A stretch of 60,409 nucleotides of DNA from Bacteroidales bacterium (GCA_016287875.1 JAEEXQ010000007.1:1-60409), one strand, 5' to 3'; positions 44,543 to 54,466 are shown, counted from the stretch's first letter. Notes: generated by a model from the sequence alone, not told the origin. Numbers and translations are program-made.

Positions 44543-44544
44543 AT

Positions 44545-46533
44545 TTATTGTAGTGCTTTTCTTACCAGTTCGTCGTCTGCTATGTTCGCGATGGTGACTT
44601 TCAGGCCGGGGGTACGGGCCATCTCGCGTTCCAGCGCGAAGCGGGCGCCTTCGTTACGCGCCCAGGCGCGGCGGGCGATTCCGTTGTTGACATCCCAGAA
44701 CAGCATCTCGCGTATATGACGTTCGCTGTCGGCGGAACCATCTATCACCATACCGAATCCGCCGTTGATTACTTCGCCCCAGCCTACTCCGCCGCCGTTG
44801 TGTATGCTCACCCAGGTAGCGCCCCGGAAAGCATCCCCTATCACGTTCTGTATGGCCATATCGGCGGTAAACTGCGAGCCGTCGTAGATGTTGGAGGTCT
44901 CGCGGTAAGGAGAATCGGTGCCGGACACATCGTGATGGTCGCGCCCCAGCACTATGGGTGCCGATATCTCCCCCTTGCGTATGGCCTCGTTGAAGGCAAG
45001 GGCTATCTTGGTGCGCCCTTCGCAGTCGGCGTAGAGTATGCGGGCCTGGGAGCCCACCACCAGATGGTTGCGGCCGGCCTCTTCTATCCAGCGTATATTG
45101 TCCCGCATCTGCCCCGCTATCTCCTCGGGCGCGGTAGCCGCGATTGCGGAGAGCACCTTGACCGCCAGGGCGTCGGACTTCGCGAGATCCTCGGGATCCT
45201 CGCTCATACATACCCAGCGGAACGGGCCGAAGCCATAGTCGAAGTACATGGGGCCCATTATGTCCTGCACGTAGGAGGGATATCTGAAACTGCCGTCGGG
45301 CTTGAGAATGTCGGCCCCGGCGCGGGAAGATTCCAGCAGGAAGGCATTGCCGTAGTCGAAGAAGTACATCCCCTTGGCGGTCAGGCGGTTGATGGCATCC
45401 ACGTGCCTGCGTAGCGACGAACGGACTGCTTCCTTGAAGCGCTCCGGGTCCTCCGCCATCATCACCTTCGACTCTTCCAGACTGTATCCTGCGGGATAAT
45501 ATCCTCCGGCCCATGGGTTGTGGAGGGAGGTCTGGTCGCTGCCTATATCCACCTTGATCCCTTCGTCGGCGAGGCGTTCCCAGAGGTCCACCACATTGCC
45601 CACGTAGGCAAGGGAAACGGGTTTGCCAGCGGCGACGGCCTCTCGGATACGGGGGATAAGGGAGTCGAGGTCGCGGTAGAGTTCATCCACCCAGCCCTGC
45701 TTGAAACGCTTTTCGGCGGCCTTGGGATTGATTTCGGCGGTGACGCTCACCACTCCGGCTATGTTGCCGGCCTTGGGCTGCGCTCCGGACATCCCGCCGA
45801 GGCCCGCGGTGACGAAAAGACGGGCTCCGCCCACCTTGCGGGAAGCGTTCATCACGGTGATGGTGGTTCCGTGGACTATGCCCTGAGGGCCTATGTACAT
45901 ATAGGAGCCGGCCGTCATCTGGCCATACTGGCTGACGCCGAGGGCGTTGAAACGCTCCCAGTCATCCTGCTTCGAGTAGTTGGGAATCACCATTCCGTTC
46001 GCCACGATCACTCGAGGGGCGTCCTTGTGGCTGGGGAACAGCCCCATGGGATGGCCGGAATACATCACCAGGGTCTGTTCGTCCGTCATCGTGGCCAGGT
46101 ACTGCATGGTCAGCAGATACTGGGCCCAGTTCTGGAAGATGGCCCCGTTGCCTCCGTAGATTATGAGTTCGTGGGGATGCTGCGCCACCCTGGGATCCAG
46201 ATTGTTCTGTATCATAGCCATTATGGCGGCCGCCTGCCGGCTCTTGGCAGGGTATTCGCCAATGGGACGGGCGTACATCTCATAGGTAGGACGGAAACGG
46301 TACATATAGATGCGTCCGTAGTCCTCAAGTTCTTTCGCGAACTCACGCGACAGAGTGGCGTGGAACTTCGCGGGGAAGTAGCGCAAGGCATTTTTCACTG
46401 CCAGGACCTTCTGCTCCGGGCTTAGTATATCCTTGCGTCTGGGTGCGTGGTTTATCTCCTTGTCATATTCTTTAGGAGCGGGCAGCTCCGCCGGAATACC
46501 GGAGAGTATTTCTTCTTTAAATGTGGTCAACAT
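44545..46533 (-). CDS. hutU: Urocanate hydratase
   Basis: A 662-residue NAD-dependent hydratase converting urocanate to imidazolone-propionate. Family motifs include YGGNGAIFQNWAQYLLTMQYL, MYSGHPMGLFPS, YIGPQGIVHGTTITVMNASR and TAGLGGMSGAQPKAGNIAG. It is about 100 residues longer than the proteobacterial form, as usual for Bacteroidota urocanases. It lies 30 nt after ftcD in the operon. Confidence 0.97.
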   Translation of the reverse strand: MLTTFKEEILSGIPAELPAPKEYDKEINHAPRRKDILSPEQKVLAVKNALRYFPAKFHATLSREFAKELEDYGRIYMYRFRPTYEMYARPIGEYPAKSRQAAAIMAMIQNNLDPRVAQHPHELIIYGGNGAIFQNWAQYLLTMQYLATMTDEQTLVMYSGHPMGLFPSHKDAPRVIVANGMVIPNYSKQDDWERFNALGVSQYGQMTAGSYMYIGPQGIVHGTTITVMNASRKVGGARLFVTAGLGGMSGAQPKAGNIAGVVSVTAEINPKAAEKRFKQGWVDELYRDLDSLIPRIREAVAAGKPVSLAYVGNVVDLWERLADEGIKVDIGSDQTSLHNPWAGGYYPAGYSLEESKVMMAEDPERFKEAVRSSLRRHVDAINRLTAKGMYFFDYGNAFLLESSRAGADILKPDGSFRYPSYVQDIMGPMYFDYGFGPFRWVCMSEDPEDLAKSDALAVKVLSAIAATAPEEIAGQMRDNIRWIEEAGRNHLVVGSQARILYADCEGRTKIALAFNEAIRKGEISAPIVLGRDHHDVSGTDSPYRETSNIYDGSQFTADMAIQNVIGDAFRGATWVSIHNGGGVGWGEVINGGFGMVIDGSADSERHIREMLFWDVNNGIARRAWARNEGARFALEREMARTPGLKVTIANIADDELVRKALQ

Positions 46534-46563
46534 TCAGTATGTCTGGTTATTAGCTTCTTTCTG

Positions 46564-48216
46564 TCATTTGCTCAGGCCCACGGCCTCGAGGACCTTGTCC
46601 TGCAGGGCCAGGGCTTCGGCCTCGATCTGCGAGGCGCGCTCGAGCAGCGGTGCGGCGGACGCCCCGTCCTTGAGACCGGCGGCGTTGATGCGCACGTTCA
46701 TGGCTGCTCCGCGGACGGCGGCGGTGGCGGCGAGGGCGGCCACGCCGGCATCCGAGGCGGATGCGGGGTTGCCTTTCTGCGCCATCTCCAATGCCAGGGG
46801 CAGGGCTTTCAGCGAAGCCTCCATAGTCTTGAGCGGAACGGATGCGGCGTAGAAGGTAGCTTCTTCCATAGCCTTGTCGCGGGCTGCCTTTTCTTCGGGA
46901 GTTCCCTTAGGCATGGCGAACACATCCATTATGCGGTTGAATGCCGCGGTATCTTCATCTACCAGGGCGGTCAGCTCCTTCACCAGAGCCTGCCCCTTCT
47001 CCGCAACATCGGAAAACTCTTTCCAGCGCTCGTCCCATCCGCGTTTGTGGGATGAGAGATTGGCCACCATCGTAGCCAGGGCGGCACCCAGGGCTCCCAT
47101 TACGGCAGATACCGATCCGCCGCCCGGGGCCGGGGATTCGGATGCTGTCTCGGCCACGAAGCCCTTTATGCTCATACGCACCAGGCGCTCCTTCACGGCC
47201 ATTTCGGCAGGATCTTCCATCAGATACTCTATGACCTTCTCCCTAGGGTCGAAGGGCTTGAGGTCGTCCAGCGACATACTCTTGACGGCAATCTTGATTA
47301 TTTCCTCTTCGCTGATGCCCAGGGAACGCTGCTGCTTTTCCAGATAGTAACGGCCGGCCTCGACCAGTACCCTCTTGGGAACAAGTCCTACGATCTCGGC
47401 GCCGGTTACACGGAGCCCCCTGGCCGCTGCGGCGCGGGAGACTTCATCGAAAGCCACGTGCAGGGGGGTGGCATCTATGTCGGTAATGTTCATCGACACC
47501 TGGGCGATGCCGTATTCATCTATGTACCAGCCAATTGCCTTGCAGCCTTTCAGGGTGCCAGGAATCCATTCATCCCCTACCTTGCGGCCCTTTTCGCGGA
47601 CGTCGAAAGCCACTGCCATGGCCCGGCGGGTGGAGGTGGTGTTGAGATTGAAGTTGACTGCTATCAGGAAGTTGCGGGCGCCCACGTTGGATGCGCCGGT
47701 ACGGGCTGCGGTTTCATCGAAGTTGCCGCCGAAATCCGGCTTGCGCTCAGGGTCGGCCATCTTCTCGGGCAGGGCCTCGTATTCCCCGGCGCGGCACACG
47801 GCCAGGTTCTTACGCTCGGGCTTGAAAGCCGCGGCCTCGTAACAGTAGCAGGGAATTCCCAGTTCTTTATACAACCTTTCCGCCAGTTTGCGGGCAAGCG
47901 CTGCACATTCTTCAAGTGTGATTCCGGAGATAGGTATGAGAGGGAGCACATCGGTGGAGCCGCTGCGCGGGTGAGCCCCGTGATGCAAGCGCATATCTAT
48001 CTTTTCCTTAGCTTTGGCGGAACCGCGGAATGCGGCCTCGACCACGGCCTCGGGCGGGCCCACGAAGGTAACCACCGTACGGTTGGTCGCCTCGCCCGGA
48101 TCCACGTTCAGGACTTTCACTTCCTTTACCGAAGAAATTGCCGCCACGATGGCGTCTATTACGGAACGATCCCTGCCTTCGCTATAGTTGGGGACACACT
48201 CGATTATCCTGGTCAT
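46564..48216 (-). CDS. ftcD: Glutamate formimidoyltransferase / formimidotetrahydrofolate cyclodeaminase
   Basis: A two-domain enzyme of about 550 residues. The N-terminal part (about 1-325, starting MTRIIECVPNYSEGRD) transfers the formimino group from formiminoglutamate to tetrahydrofolate. The C-terminal part (about 355-550, FVAETASESPAPGGGSVSAV) is the helical cyclodeaminase giving methenyl-THF and ammonia. The longest frame starts at 48303, but its first 29 residues are unlike the family and cross the promoter, so I start at 48216. It is first in the ftcD-hutU-hutH-hutI operon and channels histidine carbon into the folate pool. Confidence 0.95.
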   Translation of the reverse strand: MTRIIECVPNYSEGRDRSVIDAIVAAISSVKEVKVLNVDPGEATNRTVVTFVGPPEAVVEAAFRGSAKAKEKIDMRLHHGAHPRSGSTDVLPLIPISGITLEECAALARKLAERLYKELGIPCYCYEAAAFKPERKNLAVCRAGEYEALPEKMADPERKPDFGGNFDETAARTGASNVGARNFLIAVNFNLNTTSTRRAMAVAFDVREKGRKVGDEWIPGTLKGCKAIGWYIDEYGIAQVSMNITDIDATPLHVAFDEVSRAAAARGLRVTGAEIVGLVPKRVLVEAGRYYLEKQQRSLGISEEEIIKIAVKSMSLDDLKPFDPREKVIEYLMEDPAEMAVKERLVRMSIKGFVAETASESPAPGGGSVSAVMGALGAALATMVANLSSHKRGWDERWKEFSDVAEKGQALVKELTALVDEDTAAFNRIMDVFAMPKGTPEEKAARDKAMEEATFYAASVPLKTMEASLKALPLALEMAQKGNPASASDAGVAALAATAAVRGAAMNVRINAAGLKDGASAAPLLERASQIEAEALALQDKVLEAVGLSK

Positions 48217-48233
48217 AGTTTTATTTGTTTTCC

Positions 48234-48241
48234 CAAATATA
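48234..48241 (-). promoter_or_regulatory. Putative -7 box (TATATTTG) of the hut operon
   Basis: TATATTTG on the minus strand ends 17 bases before the ftcD ATG and matches TAnnTTTG. A -33 TTTG is not at the usual spacing, which may leave room for an activator. Confidence 0.45.
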
Positions 48242-48263
48242 AGTAAAAAACGAATGTTTTGAG

Positions 48264-48271
48264 TAATTTTG
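48264..48271 (+). promoter_or_regulatory. Putative -7 box (TAATTTTG) of the EamA gene
   Basis: TAATTTTG ends eight bases before the ATG at 48280, so the transcript would be nearly leaderless. It lies in the 63-bp divergent gap shared with ftcD; -33 not evident. Confidence 0.4.
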
Positions 48272-48279
48272 CCGGAGTT

Positions 48280-49176
48280 ATGTCGGAGAAACTTGCCGGG
48301 CATCTTGCTATTGCCGCCACTTACACCATATTCGGTCTGAACATCGTTTTCTGCAAGGATATAGCCAATGCAGAAGCTATCTCCCCCATCGTGCTATTCA
48401 CTTTGAGGGCCATAGGGGCGTCGGCCCTGTTCTGGATTATATCCTTCTTCCTCCCCAAAGAGAGAGTCTCTCCGGCGGATATGTTCAAGATAGCCGCGGC
48501 ATCGGTAGTGGGCCTATTCATCCCCCAGCTGACCTTCCTGATGGCCATTACTATGTCGACCTCGATAGATACGGCCATTCTCGGAACCCTCGGACCCATC
48601 TTCACGATGTTCTTCGCCTACTTCTTTCTGAAAGAACCCATCACGGGCAAGAAAGCAGGCGGGGTCGTACTGAGTTTCGCCGGAGTCATCTTCCTGATAC
48701 TGAATTCCGTACACGCAGGCGGAGCGGCGGCCACTTCCCCCTTGGGAATTGCGCTACTGCTGCTCAACTGCCTGAGTTTCTCGTTATACCTGGGGCTTTT
48801 CCGGCCGCTTATCAGCCGCTACTCGGTGGTGAGCTTCATGAAATGGATGTTCCTGTTTTCGTTGCTGCTGTCGCTGCCTTTCTCGGCCCGCGGGCTGCTC
48901 TCCACCGATTTCGCCGCCATCCCTGTCAATGTCCGCTGGGAGATAGGATATCTGATATTCTTCGCCACCTTCGTGGCCTATTTCCTCATTCCTTTCGGGC
49001 AGAAGAGGCTGCGCCCCACCCTGGTAAGCATGTACACCTATCTGCAGCCCATCATCGCGGCCGTGGTTAGCATCAGCGCAGGAATGGACAGCCTGAACTG
49101 GCAGAAAATCCTCTCCACCATTCTTATCGTAGGCGGTGTCATCCTGGTAAGCCGCAGTCGCGCGGCGGCACGCTGA
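48280..49176 (+). CDS. EamA/DMT family transporter
   Basis: An inner-membrane protein of about 298 residues with ten predicted membrane helices in two EamA repeats (about 8-140 and 155-290). An earlier TTG at 48259 keeps the frame open, but it overlaps the putative -7 box, so I start at ATG 48280 (MSEKLAGHLAIAATYTIFG). DMT proteins export or import small metabolites such as amino acids. Its position opposite the hut operon does not prove a link to histidine. A bidirectional terminator follows. Confidence 0.88.
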   Translation: MSEKLAGHLAIAATYTIFGLNIVFCKDIANAEAISPIVLFTLRAIGASALFWIISFFLPKERVSPADMFKIAAASVVGLFIPQLTFLMAITMSTSIDTAILGTLGPIFTMFFAYFFLKEPITGKKAGGVVLSFAGVIFLILNSVHAGGAAATSPLGIALLLLNCLSFSLYLGLFRPLISRYSVVSFMKWMFLFSLLLSLPFSARGLLSTDFAAIPVNVRWEIGYLIFFATFVAYFLIPFGQKRLRPTLVSMYTYLQPIIAAVVSISAGMDSLNWQKILSTILIVGGVILVSRSRAAAR

Positions 49177-49189
49177 TCCAAAACAAAAA

Positions 49190-49220
49190 AGGCGGCAGAA
49201 CCAAGTCTGTCGCCTCTTTT
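49190..49220. terminator. Bidirectional terminator between EamA and susD2
   Basis: AGGCGGCAGA and TCTGTCGCCT form a 10-bp stem with one G-U pair, followed by CTTTT on plus and T-rich sequence on minus. It closes both convergent genes (stops at 49176 and 49240). Confidence 0.8.
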
Positions 49221-49239
49221 GCTATGATAACTTACCAAA

Positions 49240-51174
49240 TTACTTGGTCGGATATCCGGGGTTCTGATATGCTGCCTTGTCAGCCTCATCCATCACAAGA
49301 CCGTTGATCTGATTCTGAGGAATCGGACGGAGGTACATGTAATCCTCGATGGTACGGGTGTGAGATCTCACATGAGTAGCAGGATCATCGGCTTTGTAAT
49401 AATCGTCACCGATGGTATAACTTCCTGCACGCTCTGCCCAGGTCTGGGTACGTACGAGGTCGAGCCAGCGGAAGCCGTCACCGAAGTATTCGCGCATCCT
49501 TTCGTCGAGTATGTAGTTGATGTCGATGGTAGCAGGCATATCGGCAACCAGGGCATCACCATTGTCGGCAGATACGGGAGCATCGGCGGCATTGCTGTAA
49601 GTCCACTTACCGGCACGCTTGACGATGACGGCGAGCAGATCCTTGGCGGACTTGGCACCGGTTGCGCCCATAACGGCAGCCTCAGCAGCTACGAAATAGA
49701 ATTCGGAGAACTTGAGGATGTTGAAAGGACGGGTGCTTGCGCCGTTAGGAGAACCGAGACCGGAGCCATTGTCGGTACGGTAAGGACCGAGCTTCCAGAG
49801 AGAGGGATATACACGACGGTTGATCATATTGATGTCGTATACGAAGTCTGCCCTGCCAGCCTTAACACCTGCTCCGATCAGGGCGTTGGTCTTGGCGTAG
49901 CTGATGGAGGCGTCGTTGGTAGCATTGAAGAGGAAGCTGAGCACGGGCTCGTTCTGATTGATTTGCAGACCGTTGGCACCGATGCAGTAAGGAGCCTGGC
50001 TGCTACCCTTCTGCCAGTTGCCGCGGTATACGATGGTGAAGGTACCGTCGGCGCGGGAGTCCCTGGCATCGGTGAACTTCAGAAGAGCCTCGACGGTAGG
50101 TGCCATACGGGTCCAAGGACGTCCGAGAGCCTGGATAGCCTCGCGCTGTACGGGGTTGATCTCTTTACCGTCATTTGTATTGATCTTCATGTCACCGCAG
50201 TAGTTCCAGATAGTCATCCAACCTGCGAAGTTCTCGGGAGGGTTGCCGTTGGACCATCCGAAGCTGGACTCATTGAAGAGCTCGCTCTGGTCGGTGTGGT
50301 CGGCATAGAGGAGGATTTCGCTGTTGCGGTCGTTGGAGCCGAGGCTGACGTCGCGGAAAGTCTCCTGGAGTGCGAAGGGACCGGGTTCTGCTATTCCGGC
50401 AAGGGCGGTGTCGTATGCCTTCTGGAAGTAAGTGGCAGCCTCGCCGCTATTGCGGGTGCAAGCAGGATAGGTAGGGATGGACTTGGGGTTCTTGAGCCAC
50501 CAGCCATAGGTCAGATAAGCCTTGGCGAGAACGAGCCTTGCGGCAGCCTTGGTGGCGGTACCGGTCTTACGAGGAGAATCGGGAAGGTCCTTGACTGCAT
50601 CTTCGAGATCCTTGAAAATAGCTGCGTAAACGTCGGGAACCGTGTTTCGGACAGATACGCGGACAGGCTTGTTGTTGAATTTAAGAGAGCCTGAACCGAG
50701 ATCGAGCGGAACGCCGCCGAAGGTCTGGACGAGCTGGAAATAGTAGAATCCCCTGAAGAATTTGGCCTCGGCAATGTACTGGATGTTGAGCTTTGCCTCT
50801 TCAGCATTTTCGATGATACCGTTTGCGGTATTGATGGTCTTGAAGGCCATTTCCCAGAGATCCCTGGAACGGGAAGATGAAGGAGTCAGGGAGCCGGCGC
50901 CTGAAAGGTCGGCATCCTTGAAGTTGCTGTCAGCGGACCAGCCGTAGGTATATTCGTCGGTACCGGTCTCGTTGATATTAAAGTAGTATCCCAAGCCGTA
51001 GATGAGGCGGAGGCTCCTGTAGAGCGAAGTAAGTCCACCCTGTACACCGGCCTCGGTCTTGAAGAATGTAGGCTCGTAGAACGTGCGGGGCTTCTGTTCG
51101 TCAAGCACTTTGTTGCAAGCGCAGCCGAGGAACAGCAAGGAAGCAGCCAGAGCGATATTCAGTATCTTTTTCAT
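49240..51174 (-). CDS. SusD/RagB family lipoprotein (second pair)
   Basis: A 644-residue SusD homologue with lipoprotein signal LFLGC (Cys18). Typical features are AEAKFFRGFYYFQLVQTFGG (about 130-150), RLVLAKAYLTYGWW and the C-terminal DERMREYFGDGFRWLDLVRT, followed by YMYLRPIPQNQI near the end. It lies 12 nt downstream of its SusC. There are no enzymes in the cluster, so the ligand cannot be inferred; peptide or other non-glycan nutrients are also possible for such pairs. Confidence 0.95.
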   Translation of the reverse strand: MKKILNIALAASLLFLGCACNKVLDEQKPRTFYEPTFFKTEAGVQGGLTSLYRSLRLIYGLGYYFNINETGTDEYTYGWSADSNFKDADLSGAGSLTPSSSRSRDLWEMAFKTINTANGIIENAEEAKLNIQYIAEAKFFRGFYYFQLVQTFGGVPLDLGSGSLKFNNKPVRVSVRNTVPDVYAAIFKDLEDAVKDLPDSPRKTGTATKAAARLVLAKAYLTYGWWLKNPKSIPTYPACTRNSGEAATYFQKAYDTALAGIAEPGPFALQETFRDVSLGSNDRNSEILLYADHTDQSELFNESSFGWSNGNPPENFAGWMTIWNYCGDMKINTNDGKEINPVQREAIQALGRPWTRMAPTVEALLKFTDARDSRADGTFTIVYRGNWQKGSSQAPYCIGANGLQINQNEPVLSFLFNATNDASISYAKTNALIGAGVKAGRADFVYDINMINRRVYPSLWKLGPYRTDNGSGLGSPNGASTRPFNILKFSEFYFVAAEAAVMGATGAKSAKDLLAVIVKRAGKWTYSNAADAPVSADNGDALVADMPATIDINYILDERMREYFGDGFRWLDLVRTQTWAERAGSYTIGDDYYKADDPATHVRSHTRTIEDYMYLRPIPQNQINGLVMDEADKAAYQNPGYPTK

Positions 51175-51186
51175 GATTGTTCCTGA

Positions 51187-54100
51187 TTAGAATGTTATGT
51201 TAACACCGAAGAGGAAGTTACGGGTGTTCGGGGTGTTGTAGCCGACCACTTTGTTCTTACCGAGGAGACCGTCGTGGGTAGCGGTGGTCTTGTTGTCGGT
51301 AATATCTGTACCGGTAGAGTTGGTCTCAGGATCAAGACCGCTTTCCCTGGTATAAGGAGAGAAGAACACGACAGGGTTCTGGATGGAGGCATAGACGCGG
51401 AGGCTGCGGATGCCGAAGTCCTTGATGGCCTTGATCTTGCCAAGGTTGTAACCGAGGGTGATGTTGCGGATCTTCAGGTAGGAAGCATCGAAATAACCGA
51501 GGGTAGAACCGTACATAGGGTTATCGTTGCTGTTGAGTCCACCCGGACGAGGATACTTGGCGTTCTTGTTTTTATCAGTCCAGTAATCGACGTTGATCTG
51601 TCCACGACGGCCGGTCAGCATGTTGAGATAACCGTTGTTGCTGTGGAGAGTGGAGATGAGGATACCGCCACGCTGGAATGCTCCGATGATGGAGAAGTCG
51701 AAGTCCTTATAGTAAACGGTGGTATTGAAACCTCCCATGAAATCAGCTTCGGTGCTGATGGGGACGCGGTCGAGGGAAGAGATGGGACGGACAGGCTTGC
51801 CGGTGTCATCGTATTCGCCGTGATATTTGACCTTGATGTCACCATAGCCGGCGCCGGGCTGGAGGTCGCTCATATACTTGTCGCCTTCGTTCCAGAGGCC
51901 GTCGTACTCGTAGTCATAGATGCAGTTGAGAGGCTTGCCGATGAACCAGCGGTTATCGACATCGTCGTCATCGTGGGAAGTTACGAGGGAGGTGAGCTTG
52001 CCGTGGTTGACATAGAAGTTCACGCCGGCATCCCACTTCCAGTCACCCTTCTCGAGGATGGTGCCGTTGAGCGAGAGTTCGAAGCCCTTGTTCTGGGTAG
52101 AACCGATGTTAGCGGTGGTCTTGTCTACGCCGGTGGTGGAAGGGAGCTTCACGCTGAGCAGGACATCATTGGTATTCTGGATGTAGTATTCAGCAGTACC
52201 GCGGAGTCTTCCGCCGAAGAAGGAGAAGTCGGTACCGAAGTTCCAGGTCTTGGAGTACTCCCATCCGAGCTCGTTGTTAGGGAGGGCGTCATATGCGTAA
52301 CCAACTGCGAGCTCGTTGCCGAAGTTGTAGTACTGGGCTGCGAGGGAACCGAAGGTTGCATAAGGGTCGATGGCCTGGTTGGAGGTCTCACCGTAACCGA
52401 CGCGGAGCTTGAGTTCGTCGAGCCAGCCGCTGGTTTCGGACATGAAGCTCTCCTTGTGGATGTTCCAACCTGCGGAAATTGCAGGATAGGTGTGCCACTG
52501 ATGGCCCTTCGCAAGACGGGAAGAAGCATCGGAGCGTACTGCCGCGGAGATCATATACTTGTCATCGTAGGTGTACATCACACGGCCCATCCAGGAAACG
52601 AGTCCGCTCTTCCAGTACTTGAAGTCGGCTGCGTCGAGCTTCTGGTCCTTGACATCGGCCCTGGCGATGTTATGATAGAGGAATACGTCACCGTTGGGGA
52701 TGTTCTTTGCGGACATCTTGTCGGCATTGAAGAAGGTCTGCTCTGCAGAGTAGAGGCCGACCACGTTGAGGTGGTGCTTCTCTGCGAAGGTGCGGTCGTA
52801 GGTAATGAGGTTCTCGACGGTCCAGTTGGTGGTCTCGTCGTGGCTTACCCTTGCGGAGTTAGGTTCGGAAGGGTTGACGGCGTTGACACCGGTTCCGGTA
52901 TAGGCGCCGCCATTGTTCCTGCGGTAGTTCAAGCTTGCGCTGATCTTGTAGGAGAGGCCTTCTACCCAAGGAGCCTTGACTTCGAAGTAACCGCTGTTGT
53001 AGGTTCCCATACCGAAGGATTCGTCGATGTATTTGTCACCGAGAAGTTCGAGGGACTCCTTAGTATATACGTACACCTCGTCGGAAGGCATGGAAATGGT
53101 CCTCCTGAGATTCTTCTCGCCGTCTTTAGGAGAGGTCATAGGGGTCATCTCGAGGACGTTGTACAGATTGATCTGATTGCCGTGCCTGTGGTTGATGTTG
53201 GTGTTGGTGGCAAAGCCTATGTTGATGTACTTGCCGACATTCTGGTCGATGTTTCCGTGGATGCCGATACGGTCGTAATCCTGGGTGGGAACGACTGCCT
53301 CATCCTGGAAGTAGGTGACACCGAAGTTGTAGCTTCCGCTGGCGGTACCGCCGCTGACGCTGAGTTCGTGGTTCTGCACGAAACCGGTGCGATAGAACAG
53401 ATCCTGCCAATCGGTATCGACATCTTCTTTCTCATCGACCGAGTTGGAGAACTTGTTTGCAGCCTTGCGCATTGCCAGATACTGCTTGGTGTTCATCATA
53501 GGGAACTTCTTGGCCTTCTTGGCTCCTACATATGTATTATAGGAAACCTGAGGCTTGGAGCCCTTCACACCTTTGTAGGTAGAGATGAGGATGACACCGT
53601 TGGCGCCTCTGGAACCGTAGATGGCGGTAGAAGCGGCGTCCTTGAGGATGTCCATGCTCTTGATGTTGCTGGGGCTGATTTCGGAAAGGTCGCCCATGAA
53701 GGGGATACCGTCGAGGACGATAAGGGGATCGTTGGATGCCGTGAGGGATCTCTCACCACGGATACGGATCTGCATGCTCTGGCCAGGCTTGGAAGATGTC
53801 TGGCTCATATCGATACCGGCGATACGGCCCTGAAGGGCGTAGCTGACATCGTTGGCAGGCACAGCGCGGAGGTCGTTTCCGTTCATCGATGCGATAGATC
53901 CTGTGACATCGGACTTGCGGGCGGAGCCGTAACCGATGACCACCGTGCCTTCGAGGGCTTCGGAGTCGAATCTAAGAGCAACATTGTGGGTGCTTACACC
54001 GGCTACGGGCACCTCTTCGGTAACATAGCCGACATAAGATACTACAAGGACGGCATTTGCAGGAACGTCGATGACGTACTGGCCGTCGACATTCGTGCTA

Positions 54101-54264
54101 ACACCATTTGTCGTTCCCTTGACCATGACGAAAGCGCCGGGAAGAGGCTCTCCGTTAGTCTCGGAAACAACACCTTTCACAGTGAGATTCTGGGCGGATG
54201 CGATGAGGGGAAGCATCAACCCAAGCAGCACTAGTCCCAAGGACTTCATGAAATTGTGTTTCAT
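51187..54264 (-). CDS. SusC/RagA TonB-dependent transporter (second pair)
   Basis: A SusC-type outer-membrane transporter of about 1025 residues. A carboxypeptidase-D-like sandwich (NLTVKGVVSETNGEPLPGAF) is followed by a plug domain with VVIGYGSARKSDVTGSIASM and MDILKDAASTAIYGSRGANG, then a beta-barrel ending FLFGVNITF. The longest frame begins at 54318, but its first 18 residues are hydrophilic. I start at 54264, giving the signal MKHNFMKSLGLVLLGLMLPL and a processed SAQN junction. Upstream are a -7 box candidate (54380) and a palindrome (54449). Confidence 0.95.
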   Translation of the reverse strand: MKHNFMKSLGLVLLGLMLPLIASAQNLTVKGVVSETNGEPLPGAFVMVKGTTNGVSTNVDGQYVIDVPANAVLVVSYVGYVTEEVPVAGVSTHNVALRFDSEALEGTVVIGYGSARKSDVTGSIASMNGNDLRAVPANDVSYALQGRIAGIDMSQTSSKPGQSMQIRIRGERSLTASNDPLIVLDGIPFMGDLSEISPSNIKSMDILKDAASTAIYGSRGANGVILISTYKGVKGSKPQVSYNTYVGAKKAKKFPMMNTKQYLAMRKAANKFSNSVDEKEDVDTDWQDLFYRTGFVQNHELSVSGGTASGSYNFGVTYFQDEAVVPTQDYDRIGIHGNIDQNVGKYINIGFATNTNINHRHGNQINLYNVLEMTPMTSPKDGEKNLRRTISMPSDEVYVYTKESLELLGDKYIDESFGMGTYNSGYFEVKAPWVEGLSYKISASLNYRRNNGGAYTGTGVNAVNPSEPNSARVSHDETTNWTVENLITYDRTFAEKHHLNVVGLYSAEQTFFNADKMSAKNIPNGDVFLYHNIARADVKDQKLDAADFKYWKSGLVSWMGRVMYTYDDKYMISAAVRSDASSRLAKGHQWHTYPAISAGWNIHKESFMSETSGWLDELKLRVGYGETSNQAIDPYATFGSLAAQYYNFGNELAVGYAYDALPNNELGWEYSKTWNFGTDFSFFGGRLRGTAEYYIQNTNDVLLSVKLPSTTGVDKTTANIGSTQNKGFELSLNGTILEKGDWKWDAGVNFYVNHGKLTSLVTSHDDDDVDNRWFIGKPLNCIYDYEYDGLWNEGDKYMSDLQPGAGYGDIKVKYHGEYDDTGKPVRPISSLDRVPISTEADFMGGFNTTVYYKDFDFSIIGAFQRGGILISTLHSNNGYLNMLTGRRGQINVDYWTDKNKNAKYPRPGGLNSNDNPMYGSTLGYFDASYLKIRNITLGYNLGKIKAIKDFGIRSLRVYASIQNPVVFFSPYTRESGLDPETNSTGTDITDNKTTATHDGLLGKNKVVGYNTPNTRNFLFGVNITF

Positions 54265-54379
54265 AAGTTTTGTGTTAAATAATATAATGGAATAAGTTGT
54301 TGTGTTTTCCCGATACAAAGTTCAGCATTATTCCAACGAAAAGGCATTTTGGATGATACAAAGACTTTTGTAATAGCAA

Positions 54380-54387
54380 CAAACTTA
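54380..54387 (-). promoter_or_regulatory. Putative -7 box (TAAGTTTG) of susC2
   Basis: TAAGTTTG on the minus strand matches TAnnTTTG, about 115 nt before the ATG. No clear TTTG at -33, so this is a candidate only. Confidence 0.35.
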
Positions 54388-54448
54388 TAATTTTTGGAAC
54401 ATTTTCCGTTAATTTTATTACATGCGTTTCAAAATTGTCATTTTTTGG

Positions 54449-54464
54449 CCGTGTACGCACACGG
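54449..54464. promoter_or_regulatory. Palindrome similar to the PUL operators
   Basis: CCGTGTACGCACACGG has two perfect 6-bp arms around ACGC and a central CG. It resembles the TGTG..CG..CACA sites of the first PUL. It lies between divergent genes, 2 bp upstream of the TTTG at 54467 serving the exonuclease gene and about 62 bp upstream of the susC2 -7 box. Confidence 0.45.
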
Positions 54465-54466
54465 AT

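Noticed and set aside
48217..48303. Longer start for the ftcD protein at 48303
   Set aside because: The added residues are unlike the family, overlap the divergent EamA gene and its promoter region, and the family N-terminus begins at 48216.
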